A stretch of DNA of 64,000 nucleotides from Tolypeutes matacus (lineage: Eukaryota > Chordata > Mammalia > Cingulata > Chlamyphoridae): contig JAKSZT010053881.1 of NCBI GenBank assembly GCA_026826555.1, positions 10,601,485 through 10,665,484 of the forward strand, in the 5' to 3' direction. Positions 11,350 through 22,945 of this stretch are shown here, piece after piece (positions within the stretch are counted from its first letter, which is position 1; the number at the start of each line of letters is the position of its first letter). Under the pieces are notes generated by a model. That model searched no databases. It saw only the letters and a list, made by a program, of their open reading frames with translations, and was not told where the DNA came from. Made by a program: the position numbers and the translations under genes.

Positions 11350-13265
11350 ACACTATTAAACAAAGATTATAATAATAAAGATTGTAATAACAAAGATTAC
11401 AGTGGATATAAATGAAATAGATAATTTAAAAACAATAGAGAGGATCAACAAAACCAAAAGTTGATTCTTTGGAAAGATCAATAAAGTTATCAAACATAAA
11501 TGTTCCACAAAAATGCAAGATGTTGGTGGAGGGATGATGTATGAGAATTCTGCATATTATGTACGATTGTTTTGTAAGCTCACAACTTCTCAAATAAATA
11601 AATAAATAGATAGATAAATAAATCGACAAACCTTTAGCTAGACTGACAAAGAGAAAAAAAGAGGACAGAAGGAGATGTAGCTCAAGCATTTGAGCTCCCG
11701 CCTACCACATGGGAGGTCCTAGGTTTGGTTCCCAGTGCCTCCTAAAGAAGACGAGCAAGACAGTAAGCTGACACAATGGGCAGACACAAGATAATGCAAC
11801 AAGAGACATGAGAAAACATAATGAGAGACACAACAAAGCAGGGAGCAGAGGTGGTTCAGGTGATTAGGCGTCTCCCTCCCACATGAGAGGTCCCGGGTTC
11901 GGTTCCCGATGCCTCCTGAAAAGAAGACAAGCACACAATAAAGCAGACACAGCAAATGCAAACAGCGAGGGGGTGGGGAGAAATAAATAAATAAAATAAA
12001 TCTTAAAAAAAAAAAAGGACACAAATTATTAAAATCAGAAATGAAAAAGGGGCCATTACTACTGATCCCACTGAAATATAAAGGACTATGAACAACTGTA
12101 TGCCAACACATACATAACCTAGGTGAAATACACAAATTCCTAGAAACACACAAACTACCTGCACCCACTCAAGAAGGAACAGAAGATAGCAACAAACCAA
12201 TAACTGGTAAAGAGACTGAATCAGTAATCAAAAACCTCCCAACAAAGAAAAGCCCAAGACCAGCTGGCCTCACAGGGGAATTTTATCAAACATCCAAGAA
12301 TTAACACCAATTCTTCTCAAACTCTTCCAAAAAAAAAAAAAAATTTGAAGAGAGGCCAACATCACCCACATATCAAAGCCAGGTAAAGATACCACAAGAA
12401 AACAAAATTACAGACCAATATCTCTTATGAATATAGATGCAAAAATCCTCAACAAAATACTAACAAAGAGAAACCAACAGCATATTAAAAGAATTATACA
12501 CCATGATCAAGTCGGATTATCCCAGGTATGTAAGGGTGATTCAACATAAGAAAATCAATTAATGTAATACATCACATTAATAGAATGAAGGAAAAAACCC
12601 CACATGATCATCTCAATTGATGCAGGGAAAGCATTTGACAATATTCAATACCCCTTCTTGATAAAACACTTAGGAAAATAGGAATAGAAGGATAAAAGGC
12701 ATACATGAAGAACCCACAGTCTTTAGCAAACTAAAACACCTCTCTATAAAAAAAGATCCTGAAAAATTCACAACAAATGTGCTAGAATACATGAATTCAG
12801 AAAAGTGGCAGGGTACAAGATGAACATCTGAAAATTAATAGTGTTTCTATATGTTAGCAATGAACATTTGGAAGAAATAAAGAAAAAATTTCCATTTACA
12901 ATAGCAACTAAAAGAATCAAATATCTAGGAATAAATCTATTTTTTAATTCCCAGATGAAAACAAGAATGTACACAGAAGACTGCTTAAAGAGATCAAAGA
13001 AAACCTAAATAAATGGAAGGACATTCCATGTTCACGGAAGACTAAATATTGTTAAGAAGATGTTAATTCTACTCAAAGCAATTTACAGATTCAACACAAT
13101 CCCAATAAAAATTCCAACAGCCTTCTTCGCTGAAATGGAAAAGCCAATCATCAAATTTATATGGAAAGATAAGGGGCCCTGAAAAACAAAGTCATCTTTA
13201 AAAAGAAGAACGAAGTTGGAGGATTCACAGTTCCTGGTTTTTAAACTTATTAAAAAGCCACAATA
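11350..13265 (+). mobile_element. L1 ORF2, first part
   Basis: Sense ORF2 text runs from 'atgaaatagataatttaaaaacaatag' through 'aagcccaagaccagctggcc', 'caaaaatcctcaacaaaatac' and 'aaatctatt...cccagatg' to the region just before 'aaagccacaata'. Frames are broken by stops. A short L1 3'-end fragment sits at about 11505-11620 ('atgcaagatgttggtgg'), and a SINE at 11665-12018. It continues after the EIF3M retrocopy. Confidence 0.85.
11665..12018 (+). mobile_element. DAS-type SINE, dimeric
   Basis: The head 'ggagatgtagctcaagcatt' with box B-like 'ggtttggttcccag' is followed by a second unit 'aggtggttcaggtgattagg' with 'gggttcggttcccg'. It then runs through a linker to the tail 'aaataaataaaataaatctt' plus poly(A). 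It splits the L1 sentence 'gacaaagagaaaaaaagaggaca / aggacacaaattatt', which gives the target duplication. Confidence 0.9.
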
Positions 13266-14798
13266 GACTATTCAGCTCCCTTTCCCGGTCTGCACAGTTC
13301 AGGACTGGAGCGTCCCTGGCTGCCAGGCTTCTAATCATGAGCGTCCCGGCCTTCATCGATCAGTGAGGAAGCTCAGGCTGCTGAGCTTGGAGCTTATCTG
13401 AAATCTAAAGGTGGTGAAATTTCAGAATAAAACTCAAAAGGTGGACTTCATGCAGATTTAGCTCAAATTATTGAAGCCTGTGATGTGTGTCTGAAGGAAG
13501 ATGATCAAGATGTGAAAGTGTGATGAAGAGCATGGTACCCCTCCTCTTGATCCTGGAACCAGACAAGGAAGAAGCTCTTATTGAAAGCCCGTGTCAAAAG
13601 TTGGTCAACTTTCAGGAAGGTGAATGCACATCTGTGAGGCTGCAGTTGCTAAGCAACTACTTCCATGGGATGGATAAGAATATTTCTGTAAGATATACAG
13701 CATATTGCAGCCTCATTAAAGTGGCAGCATCTTGTGGGGCTATCCAGTAAGTCCTACTGAGCTGGATCAAGTTAGAAAATGGATTTCTGACTGGAACCTC
13801 ACCACTGGAAAAAAAAACACTTTTTTTTTTTTTAAAGATTTATTTTTATTTAATTATCCCCCCCTCCCCCTTGCTGCTTGTGTTCATTGTGTCCATTTGC
13901 TGTGCATTTTTCTGTGTCTTCTTGTCTCCCTTTGTTGGGTCATCTTGCTCACCACACCATGCGAGCCGGCTTGCCTTCACCAGGAGGCCCTGGGAATTGA
14001 ACCCGGGGCCTCCCATATGGTAAATGGGAGCCCAACCAATTGAGCCACAGCCGCTTCCCAAAACACACTCTTTTAAGGCTACTTTACGAGGCACTTGTGG
14101 ATTGTAAGAAAAGTGATGACGCTTCAAAAGTCATGGTGGAATTGCTAGGAAGTTAAACAGAAGGCAATGTTTCTCAGGCTCGAGTTGATGCTCACAGGTG
14201 TATTGTACCAGCTTTGAAAGATCCAAATGCATTTCTTTTTAACCATCTTCTTACTTTAAAACCAGGCAAGTTTTTGAAAGGCGAACTTATTCATGAGCTT
14301 TTAACCATTTTTGTGAGTGCTAAATTGGCGTCATATGTCAAGTTTTATCAGAGTAATAAAGACTTCATTGATTCACTTGGGCTATTACATGATCAGAATA
14401 TGGCAAGAATGAGACTACTTACTTTTATGGGAATGGCAGTAGAAAACAAAGAAATTTATTTTGACACAATGCAACAAGAACTTCAGGTTGGAACTGATGA
14501 TGTTGAAGCATTTGTTATTGATGCAGTAAGAACTAAAATGGTCTACTGCAAAATTGACCAGACCCAGAGAAAAGTAGTTGTCAGTCATAGTACACATTAG
14601 ACATTTGGAAAACAGCAATGGCAACACATGTATGACACACTTAACAACTGGAAACAAAACTTGAACAAAGTGAAAAACAGCTGTCTGAGTCTTTCTGATA
14701 CCTGAACTTTCATGCATATTATTTTGTTCTTTTTGGGGAAAAAAATATTTTAAACCACAGTAAATCATTATAAACTGGAAAAAAAAAAAAAAAGAAAG
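13266..14798 (+). pseudogene. EIF3M: Processed pseudogene of eukaryotic translation initiation factor 3 subunit M
   Basis: EIF3M is a PCI-domain subunit of the cytoplasmic eIF3 complex. The copy has a 5' UTR, ATG at 13337 (MSVPAFID), an early frameshift, then long stretches of readable EIF3M: LLLILEPDKEEALIESP (13520 onward), ELDQVRKWISDWNLTT, and from 14214 a 128-residue run (DPNAFLF, FVSAKLASYVKFYQ, DTMQQELQVG) covering much of the PCI region. A stop at 14598-14600 precedes the normal C terminus, whose final SLSDT and stop lie at 14703-14705. A poly(A) tail ends at about 14795. The introns are absent. Duplications 'aaagccacaata' (13254-13265 and 14799-14810) mark insertion into L1 ORF2. A SINE at 13818-14062 splits it further. 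It cannot encode the full subunit. Confidence 0.93.
13818..14062 (-). mobile_element. DAS-type SINE inside the EIF3M pseudogene
   Basis: Minus-strand element: T run and 'taaagatttatttttattta' at the left are its tail, and 'gagccacagccgcttccc' at the right is its head. It carries 'gcccggggttc.a.tcc' style box B sequence. It falls between the 'WNLTT' and 'LLYEALVDC' equivalents of the EIF3M copy, so it is younger than that retrocopy. Confidence 0.9.
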
Positions 14799-14827
14799 AA
14801 AGCCACAATAATCAAAACAGAAAATAT

Positions 14828-15068
14828 GGATATGGCTCAAGCGGTTAAGCACCTGCTTTCCATATGGGAGGTTCTGGTTTGGTTCCCAGTGCCTCTTAAA
14901 AAAAACAAAAAACAAACAAACAACAAGAAAAACAAAAGAAAAAACCAACTCAGGGAGTCGATGTGGATCAGTGGTTGAGTGTTGACTTCCCACATATAAG
15001 GTACTAGTTTCAATCCCTGGCTCCTGGTACCTCAAATAAATAAATAAATAAATAAATAAAAATAAAAA
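14828..15068 (+). mobile_element. Two adjacent DAS-type SINE units
   Basis: The first head at 14828-14900 ('gatatggctcaagcggttaa') is followed by an A-rich tail. A second, differently sub-typed head at 14950-15035 ('cgatgtggatcagtggttga', ending 'ctcctggtacctc') follows, with a (taaa)n tail. They may be one dimer or two insertions. Confidence 0.8.
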
Positions 15069-15189
15069 ATTTCAAAACAAACAAACAAAAAAAACAGAAT
15101 GGTACTGGAACAAGGACAGACATATGGACCAATGGAATTAAACTGAGAGTTCAGAAATCAACCCCCACATTTATGACCAACTGATTTTT

Positions 15190-15415
15190 TGTAATAATAA
15201 ACTTAGAGAAGTTTTAGATTTATATTTACAGAAATATTACAATTCCCATATAGCACCCCTTCACACACACCCACACACATAGTTTCCCCTATTATTATTA
15301 TTCCCCTATTATGTTACAACTGATGAACCAATATTGAAGCATTGCTACTAACCAAAGTCTATAGTTTACATTATGGTTTATACTTTGTGCTTACAGTATA
15401 AAGGTTTTGACAAAA
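15190..15415. mobile_element. Nested L1 3'-UTR-like insertion
   Basis: The L1 phrase '..ccaactgattttt | gacaagaaggcaaagacc' is split. The 'tgattttt' motif recurs at both edges (about 15182-15189 and 15416-15423). The insert holds 'agttttagatttatatttac' and 'attcccatatagcacc', which are L1 3'-UTR style text. Confidence 0.55.
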
Positions 15416-16834
15416 TGATTTTTGACAAGAAGGCAAAGACCACTCAATTGGGAAAGAACAGTCTCTTTAAAAAATGATGCTGAGAAAACTGGATATCCAT
15501 ATGCAAAAGAATGAAGGTGGATCCCTACCTCACCATATACAAAAATCAACTCAAAATGGATCAAAGACCTAAATATAAGAGACATAACTATCAAACTCCT
15601 AGAAGAAAACATAGGTAAGCATCTTCAGTGCCTTGTGTTAGGCAATGGTCTCTTAGACTTTACACTAAAAGCATCAAAAGAAAAAATAGATAAATGGAAC
15701 CTCATCAAAATTAAAAACTTTTGGGCATCAAAGGAATTTATCCTGAAAATAAAGTGACCACCTACAAAATGGGAGAAAATACTTGGAAACAACATATCTG
15801 ATAACAGTTCAATATCCAGAATATATAAAGAAATCCTTCAATTCAACAACGAAAAGCCAAATAAACTAATTAAAAGATGGGCAAAAGACTTGAATAGAAA
15901 TTTCTCCAAAGAAGATATATAAATGGTCAAAAAGCACATGAAAAGCACAGCATCATTAGCCATTAAGGAAATGCAAATCAAAACCACAATGAGACACTAT
16001 TTCACATCCACTAGAATGGCTACTATTTTAAAAAATGGAAAATTACAAGTGTTGGAGAGGATATGGTGAAATAGGAACACTCATTCATTGCTGGGGGGAA
16101 TGTAAACTGGTTCAGCTGCTGTGGAAGACAGTTTGGCGGTTCCTTGGGCAGCTATGTATAGAATTACCATATGACCTGGCAATCCCACTACTAGGCATAT
16201 ACCCAAAATATTTGAAAGTAGGAACTCAAACAGATGTTTTCACACCAATGTTCATAGTGGTATTATTTACAATTGCCAAAAGATGGAAGCAAACTAAATG
16301 TCCAGCTACTGGTAAACAAAATGTGGTATATACATACAATGGAATATTATTCAGCAGTAAAAAGGAATAAATTCTGATAACTTGTGACAATGTGGATGAA
16401 CTTTGAAGACATCATGTTGCATGAAATAAGCCAGACATAAAAAGACAAATATTGTATGGTCTCACTAATATGAAATAGTTAGAATAAACAAATTCATAGA
16501 GTCAGAATATAGAATATAGGTTACCAGGGGATAGGATCGGGGTAGGGAATATGGAGTTAGTGCTTAAAATGTACAGAGTTTCTAATTGGAACAATGGGAA
16601 AGTTTATGAATGTAAACAACAGCACTGAATTATACATTTGAATGTAGTTAAAGGGAGAAATTTTAAGTTGTATATATGTTACTAGCATAAATTTTTTAAA
16701 AAATCTGTGGAACTGTACAACACAGTGAACCCTAAGTTAAACCATGGACTATAGTTAATAGTAAAACTATTAAAATGTGTTTTCATCAATTCTAACAAAT
16801 AAAACTGCAAAGTGAAACAAAAAACAAAAAACCC

Positions 16835-17935
16835 ACCTGTGCCATCTACTGCAGATGTCCAACATCATCTTAAAATGTTGCTTAGCAAGTTGCAGAGAAA
16901 CATGTCTGAAAGCAACATGAAATTGAAAAGAAAATACTTGTGTTTTTACCATTTTACATTATTATTGTCTCTAGTAATTTTCTCCTGCCCAAATAGAAAT
17001 TCACATCTTCTATAATGTTGCTCTTGAGTCAGCCATTCTGTGCAGTTGCCACTTGGATGTTTCCCAAATCATCATCTTCTTTGCATGTTCTCTTCAAACT
17101 GCACATGGTACCAGAATGGACAGATAATGATTTTTCTATCTTTGGTGGTGACATCATTTGTATTGTTAATTTTGCTGGTTAGATGGCTTCATATTCCTGA
17201 AGTTGATGGACAAATCCAGCATTAGGATTTATACAAAATCTTCTTTAACATATGCAAATATATCTCTGTACTTCATTCCAAACTTTCCATAATTTATGCA
17301 ATAACAAAGGCAGCATTCCTGGAGATCCCTGCATTTTCATGGACAAGAATTTTTCCTCCAGTTTGGAAGCTCCCATCAATAAATTCTTTAGTCATGGGGA
17401 AAAAAACATATTCTATTTTCAACTGGATTATCTGCAATATCCAAGACAAAATATCTAAATAATTGCTGAAAGTTTGGTTTAATGAAGTTTGCTTCAGTAT
17501 TTTGTCTTATGCATATTATATGGGTTATTCCATTTTTCCGTAGTATAGTTAGCTTGCTTTTCATAGCAGATGAATATGGGCCTGAAAACAATCCAGGTAA
17601 AATTTCCTGCATCTCTCCTCTTGTAAGATAGGTCCACTCCTCGTCATCTTCTTTGCACTGTGGCAGGTGGGGAACTACAGCTTCATGTCCTTTATGGTTC
17701 CTGGCCCGTGGGCCAGTGGGGGAAGGGGGGCGACACTCGAGGCAGGCAGTGGCAGCGCAATGGAGAACCCGTGGACTGGAAGATTGGCTGGCAGTGGGCA
17801 GCGGGTTTACAACTTCATACACGCAGAGTAAAGGATTCCGGTGACTGCGACAGCATGAAAGAGGAGGGTTGGGCGGCTCGTACCAGGCCGCCGTGCTGCT
17901 GCCGTCTCTCTCTCCCAAGGTTTCCGCACCCTTCT
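16835..17935 (-). pseudogene. STYX: Processed pseudogene of serine/threonine/tyrosine-interacting protein
   Basis: STYX is a catalytically dead dual-specificity phosphatase. On the minus strand the coding-equivalent region runs from 17695 (start codon now ATA) to a stop at 17029-17031. Readable stretches include LPQCKEDDEEWTY, EMQEILPGLF, GPYSSAMKSKL, ITHIICIRQN, FIKPNFQQLFRY and LDIADNPVEN. Past a frameshift near 17400 come KEFIDGSLQ, VHENAGISR (the dead-phosphatase loop with no active Cys) and NAGFVHQLQEYEAI. Damage includes an early TAG, a 1-base loss near the start, a frameshift at the A run near 17400 and at least two later stops. The G+C-rich 5' UTR occupies about 17696-17930. The left boundary in the 3' UTR is uncertain and no clear tail or target duplication was found. 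At the right it abuts minus-strand L1 sequence. Confidence 0.9.
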
Positions 17936-18470
17936 CTATGTTTAACATTTTTAGGAACTGCCAAACTATTTTCCAAAGTGACTGCCGGATTTTACATTCC
18001 CAGCAGCAATATGTAAGTGTTTCAATTTTTCCACATCCTCTCCAAAACATGTTATATGACATTTTGATTGGAGTTAACCTACTGGATGTCATTTAATAAA
18101 CATTCCAGTGATGGGTAATGATGTTGAGTATCTTGTCATGTGCTTATTGGCCATTTGTATATTTTCTTTGGGGAAATGTCTATTCAGATCCTTTGCCCAT
18201 TTTCACATTGGGTTATTTGTCTTTGTATTACCATAGAAGTTCTTTATATATTCTGGATACTGTGTATCTAGATATTTTATATTCCAGATACTAGTCCTTT
18301 ATCAGATTTGTAAATATTTTCTCCCCTTCTGTGGATTGTCTTTTCACTTTCTTGACAGTGTTATGTGATGCACAAAAATTTTTAATTTTTATGAAGTCCT
18401 CTTGCCCTTTGGTTGCTTAGGCTTTTAATATATATAAGAAATCATTGCTTACACACTTATTTGCTCACAA
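17936..18470 (-). mobile_element. L1 ORF2 3' end, antisense
   Basis: Antisense L1 text: 'ggaactgccaaactattttcc', 'cacatcctctcc', 'cttattggccatttgtat', 'agatcctttgcccattttc', 'ttttcactttcttgac'. It begins abruptly where the STYX copy ends. Confidence 0.8.
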
Positions 18471-18960
18471 TTCTGAATTTCCTTAGGGTTTGGTGGGGAT
18501 AGCTCATCAGCTCCACATGGGATCAACTGAGGTGGTAGGGCTCACCTAGGGCTGGAGGATTCACTTCCAAGATGGTCTCACCAACACGGTTGACAAATTG
18601 GCGCTGATTGCTGACTGGGGGGAGCACTACTGGGGCTGTTGGCAAGGGGTACCATTTCTCTTCTACATGACCTCTCCAAATGGCAATCTGGAATTCTCAC
18701 AATAAGGTGGTCTCAGGGTACATGGACTTCTTGCTTGGCTACAGGCTTCCCCCAGATTGCAAAAGTGGGAGCTGCCAACCCTTCTCAACACCTGGACTTA
18801 GAAGTTCTAAAATGTTACCTCTGCCAACGTTGTTGTTTAAAGGCCACAAATCCAGCCCAGATTCAAGTGAAGGGACTACACAGGGGCCTGCCTACCAAGA
18901 GGCAAGGTTCACTGTGGGCCACCAAGTAATGAACCACGATAGTCTCCCCTTTGGTCTCTA
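18470..18960. repeat. Unclassified old repeat, possibly MaLR/LTR-like
   Basis: 'ggctggaggattcacttccaagatgg' and 'gacctctccaaatggcaatctgg' recall a widespread mammalian repeat ('ggatccacttccaagatgg', 'gacctctccatagggctgc'). I cannot name the subfamily with confidence. Confidence 0.4.
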
Positions 18961-19079
18961 GTGATCTAAGTTCCTCCCGCATGTAAAATATACTCCCAAA
19001 ATCTCATTCCATTTTAACATTGGCCCCAAATCTAGGATCTATCTAGGATCCCTACTTATGGCATCACCACTCAGATTCT

Positions 19080-20085
19080 TAGGCCAGAAACTTATTCATT
19101 CTCCCTAACTTATTCCACTTTTCTCCTCCATTTCAATCCAGTGCTATATGCTGTTGACTTTGCTTACTAAACATCTCCCTTATCAGTCTCCTTCCTTCCC
19201 TTTCTGCCTCCTTAAGTAAAAACTACCACAACCTCTCACTTGGACTACTGTAAAAGTTCCAAACGATGTCCCTCATCCTCTCTTACTCTTCCTTTAATTC
19301 AGTGGCTCTCACCCAGGGGTGATTTTTGCCCTCAGGGGACATTTTCTAATGACTCTAGACTGCCTCCAAAGTTGGGAGCAGTGCTACTGGTAGCTAGTGT
19401 GTAAAGTTAGGGATGCTGCTAAACATCCTACAATGTACAGGAAAGGTACCCCACACCATGACAAAGAATTACACATCCCAAAATGTCAACCGTGCCAAGG
19501 CTGAGAAACCCTGCAAACTGTTCTCCAGAAAGAAGCCAGAGAAGTCTTCTGAAAATGCCATCATGTCAAAACCCTACTTAAAATCCTTAAATGTCTGCCT
19601 TCTGATTTTAAATTAGGGATATGAACCTTCTTTACAGCCCATAGAGTTCTCCATGGTGAAGCCCAATCAGTCTCTTTAGTCTAGTTTGTGCACCCTCCCC
19701 CTTGCTGTCTGTGCTCCAGCTACATAGGCCTTCCCACAGTGTAATGTACCATGCTGCATCTCACTACAGGGCCTTGCTCCTACAATTACATTTACCAGTA
19801 ATGTTCCCCCACCTCAACCCCTCACACCTAATTAACTTCTATTCATCTTTCAGATCGTAGTCCAAATAGCTCTTCCTCAGGGAAGACGTCCCTAACCCTG
19901 CAGATGTGGTTAGATTCCACCTGTTATAAGCTTGCATAGGCCTATGATGTTTTCATTAATGGCAGTTAGCGCCATATGTAATTATGCACTTATTTGTCTC
20001 ACTATTTGATTAGTGTCTGCCCCTAACATCCCTACACACTAGACTGTAAGCTCCAGGAGGGCCCAGGAATGTCACTGAAATTATT
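19080..20085 (+). repeat. LINE2 remnant
   Basis: Sense-strand L2 3' region: 'ctacataggccttcccacag', 'cagggccttgctcc', 'ttcagatcgtagtccaaata', 'ctcagggaagacgtccctaac' and the terminal 'actagactgtaagctccagg'. A MER20 element splits it at 19300-19513. No intact frame is left. Confidence 0.75.
19300..19513 (+). mobile_element. MER20 (hAT-Charlie non-autonomous DNA transposon)
   Basis: It starts 'cagtggctctcacccagggg' and ends 'ccaaggctgagaaaccctg', imperfect inverted termini of the hAT type. The internal 'gggatgctgctaaacatcct' and 'acaatgtacagg' are characteristic of MER20. It is inserted in an L2 remnant. Confidence 0.85.
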
Positions 20086-20869
20086 GAAAGCTAATGACTA
20101 TAGAAATGGAACAGAAGAGTTTGGGTGGGAAGAAAATTATTGGGTCTATAGATTTTGAAGACATCGGTATAAAGTTAATAGCTTAAGCCTGTGGGAATTC
20201 ATCCAAGGAACTAACTAGCTAGTTAAGACATAGTTTAGATAGGCAACTGATCAGAAGGGCAGGATTCTGGGCAGGACAGGAGTATTAAGTCACAAGAAAG
20301 ATATGAGGAACTGACTCAGATTCAGGAGAGTCAATTTCAGGAACGTCAGTCTAGTACCCTGGAGAGCTCCCAGAAACAGCCTGTGTTTGGACAACCTGGA
20401 AGCTTTCAAATGCTCCTAACTAAAGCATCCAAGTTTTCTAACAGACCACATGGCCAGAAACCTATGTAAGTACACTGCATGAGTTTTAAGTAACTCTTTT
20501 AATATTACAACAGTACAAAAATTAGGAAATGGAGAGAAACAAAAAAATCCCACCACTCAGAGATAACCATTAACTATATTCATTATTAACAATGGTGAAA
20601 CAGAATCCATAAATAGTGCCTATGTATTAAGTCCTGCTTTTCTTTATCAATAATCCTTCAAATTCTCCAGTTTAATATGCAATTTTTGTAGAATTAAATT
20701 TGGATACCTAAGATCATGTAATTAAATATATTTTGCTTGATTTACAGTTATTACTATAATACTATTTATACCAAACCCTTGTCCCTGGCTTGAGAGACAA
20801 AGAGAAGAGCACTGGTCAAAAAAACCAGATTAGACCACCAAGGATTGATTAGGTATTGTGATTTTTCAT

Positions 20870-21375
20870 TTAACTTCAGCCCTCTCCTTTCTTGAGCTCC
20901 ATTGCATGTCCAGCTTCCTACTGGACATAGCCATTTTTAGTATTTCATGGGCACCTTAAACTTTTCCAGAACTGATTTAATTAGTTTTGTCCTCAAATTA
21001 TTCCACATTTATTTATTTTCTATCTTGGTTAATTTCAACACCAGCAGGGAAGAAAGAAAGGAAAGAGGAAAGTAAGAAACAGACATTTTCTCTCATCAAT
21101 AAAGCCACAAACCTCAAGGATTATCCTTAGCTCAATTCACTCTTTCATATACCTATCCAAATGACTGCTGAGTTTTGTTGATATCTTCTTCTAACTATTT
21201 CTGGGGTCAATTCTTTCCTCTCATTCAAGCCTTCACATTACCTTCTTGGACAATTGCAGTGGCCTCTTTCTTTGCCTGGTCTCCCTGTTTGAATCTAGTT
21301 TACACACCACTACCAGAGATAAATTTCTAAAGGACAGATTTATTTCAAAGCCTCAAATGGTTCTGCTATTTTTAT
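20870..21375 (+). repeat. LINE2 remnant
   Basis: Decayed L2-like sense text ('cctggtctccctgtttgaat', 'aatttctaaaggacag', 'aaagcctcaaatggttctgc') leads directly into a MIR at its right. Confidence 0.55.
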
Positions 21376-21384
21376 GTAGGTGGT

Positions 21385-21620
21385 TAAAGGATGGTCTTCT
21401 GAATCAAACAAAACAGGATTTATATCTGTACTCACTAGTTGTGTAACCCTGGACAATTTGTGTATTGTCCCTGTGCCTTAGTTGCTTTGTCTGTAAAATA
21501 GGAATTAATATATATCTTCTTCACATGGTTGTTATGAAGATTAAATAAAATAATATTTGTAAAGTACTTTTCACACAGCCACATGTGATAAATATTCAAT
21601 ATATTTTCTTATTGTTATTA
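21385..21620 (+). repeat. MIR SINE
   Basis: 'actcactagttgtgtaaccc', 'tgtgccttagttgctttgtc', 'tgtaaaataggaattaat', 'ggttgttatgaagattaaa' and 'gtaaagtactttt' form the MIR order almost complete. Confidence 0.8.
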
Positions 21621-21799
21621 GTATTATTGCATTGATTATGGAAAATCAAGCTTCATTACATGTTAGTATACTCAAATTATTTTGGCATCCCAGAATAGCA
21701 ACCTCTTCCTTGGGAAAACACTTCTCCCCCTCCAATTATGTGCTTCTTGTGGTAGTAGCTAATAAAAGATTCTATTTCCCTGGCTATGGGGATGGGCAT

Positions 21800-22299
21800 T
21801 GTATTAGTCAGCCAAAGGGGTCCTAATGTAAAATACCAAAAATGGGTTGGTCTTTATAAAGGGTATTTATTTGGGGTAGAAGTCCACAGATACCAGGCCA
21901 TAAAGCATTAAGTTTCTTCTCTCACCACAGTCCATTGCCACGTGTTAGAGCAAGACAGCTGCCGGCGTTTGCCAGGATTCAGGCTTCTGGGGTTCCTCTC
22001 TTCCCGGGGCTGCGTTTCTCTTCGGGTTTAGCTTCTGTTTCCTCCACAAGGTCAGCTGTAGACGATCAGGCGAATGGCTTGCTTCTCTTCTCCTGGGGCC
22101 TTCTTTCCGACATCAAAACTGCTTCTCAGAAGACTGCTTCACCTGTCCTTTGCCTTGTCTTTTATATTCAATTCCCCACCCACCAAGGGGTGGGGCTCAA
22201 CACCCTTATCCTAATCTAATCATGCCCAGATTAACAGATCAGTTTACAAGCATGATTCAATTATATTTTTGGAATTCATAATTACATCAAACTGCCACA
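21800..22299 (-). mobile_element. Solo LTR, ERVL/MLT2-like, with 5-bp target duplication
   Basis: On the minus strand it begins TGTGGCAGTTTGATG and ends TGACTAATACA, the TG...CA form of an LTR. Identical 'ggcat' flanks at 21795-21799 and 22300-22304 give the 5-bp duplication expected for ERVL/MaLR. It is related to 53038-53631. No retroviral coding region adjoins it, so it is a solo LTR. The family name is tentative. Confidence 0.75.
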
Positions 22300-22603
22300 G
22301 GCATTGACTCAATTATTTTTAACATAATAATTTATCTTCTTGTCTATAGCATTTGGCAAGGGTTGGGCATGTGAGTCAAGTCTAACCATTAGACTACTTC
22401 CCTCAGACTTTTATAGCTATAACTCTGGGGATGGGGTGGGGGAAAAAGGGACAGAAAACGAAGATGGAGGAAGAACATTCCCTTTTCTTAATTGGTTCCT
22501 ATGATAAAATGTAATCCTGCTGAAGGCCACGTTTCCCACTAAGTAGAGAAGGCCATCTGCAGTGAGAGAGAATGAAAACACCATTCAGAGAGTAGTAGGG
22601 GGG

Positions 22604-22605
<2 letters not shown>

Positions 22606-22638
<33 letters not shown>
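22606..22638. repeat. (GA)n microsatellite
   Basis: About 15 uninterrupted GA units follow a short G run. Confidence 0.95.
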
Positions 22639-22640
<2 letters not shown>

Positions 22641-22877
22641 CGATGGAGGATCCTGACATCTATCTAGTCTCTGGTTCCAGTCAACACCAAAGCAGGTATT
22701 GGTGCCCTTTCAAGGCTTGTTCAGGTTGCAGCCCTGACCCTTATAATAAAAAAGCTGTGACTGATACCACTTGTCACATGATGTCTCTCACAATAAGACT
22801 GAAACACCTTTCTAGCCTTGTTTCTATCCTTCACACTATGTTCTACTGAATTTGTTCTCATTCTTAGGATACACCAT

Positions 22878-22945
22878 GCCCTGCTCTTCCCTTCCCTTCC
22901 CTTCCCTCTTTTCTTTTCCTTTTCCTTTTCTCTTCTTTTCTTTTA
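22878..22945. repeat. CCCTT/CTTTT-rich low-complexity tract
   Basis: Pyrimidine-only tract with a period-5 'cttcc' pattern that decays into T-rich units. It abuts the A-rich-tail side of a minus-strand SINE. Confidence 0.9.

Larger units (their letters stand above)
14811..16810 (+). mobile_element. L1 ORF2 3' half and 3' UTR
   Basis: It resumes the L1 interrupted at 13265: 'atcaaaacag', 'aatggtactggaacaaggacagac', 'gacctaaatataagagacataac', 'tttggcggttccttgggcag', then the 3' UTR with 'ggtctcactaatatgaa' and 'accatggactatagttaatag', ending in an A-rich tail near 16806-16832. The frame at 16035-16370 is a decayed piece of the ORF2 C terminus. A nested SINE pair (14828-15068) and a nested L1 3'-UTR piece (15190-15415) interrupt it. 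Confidence 0.85.
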
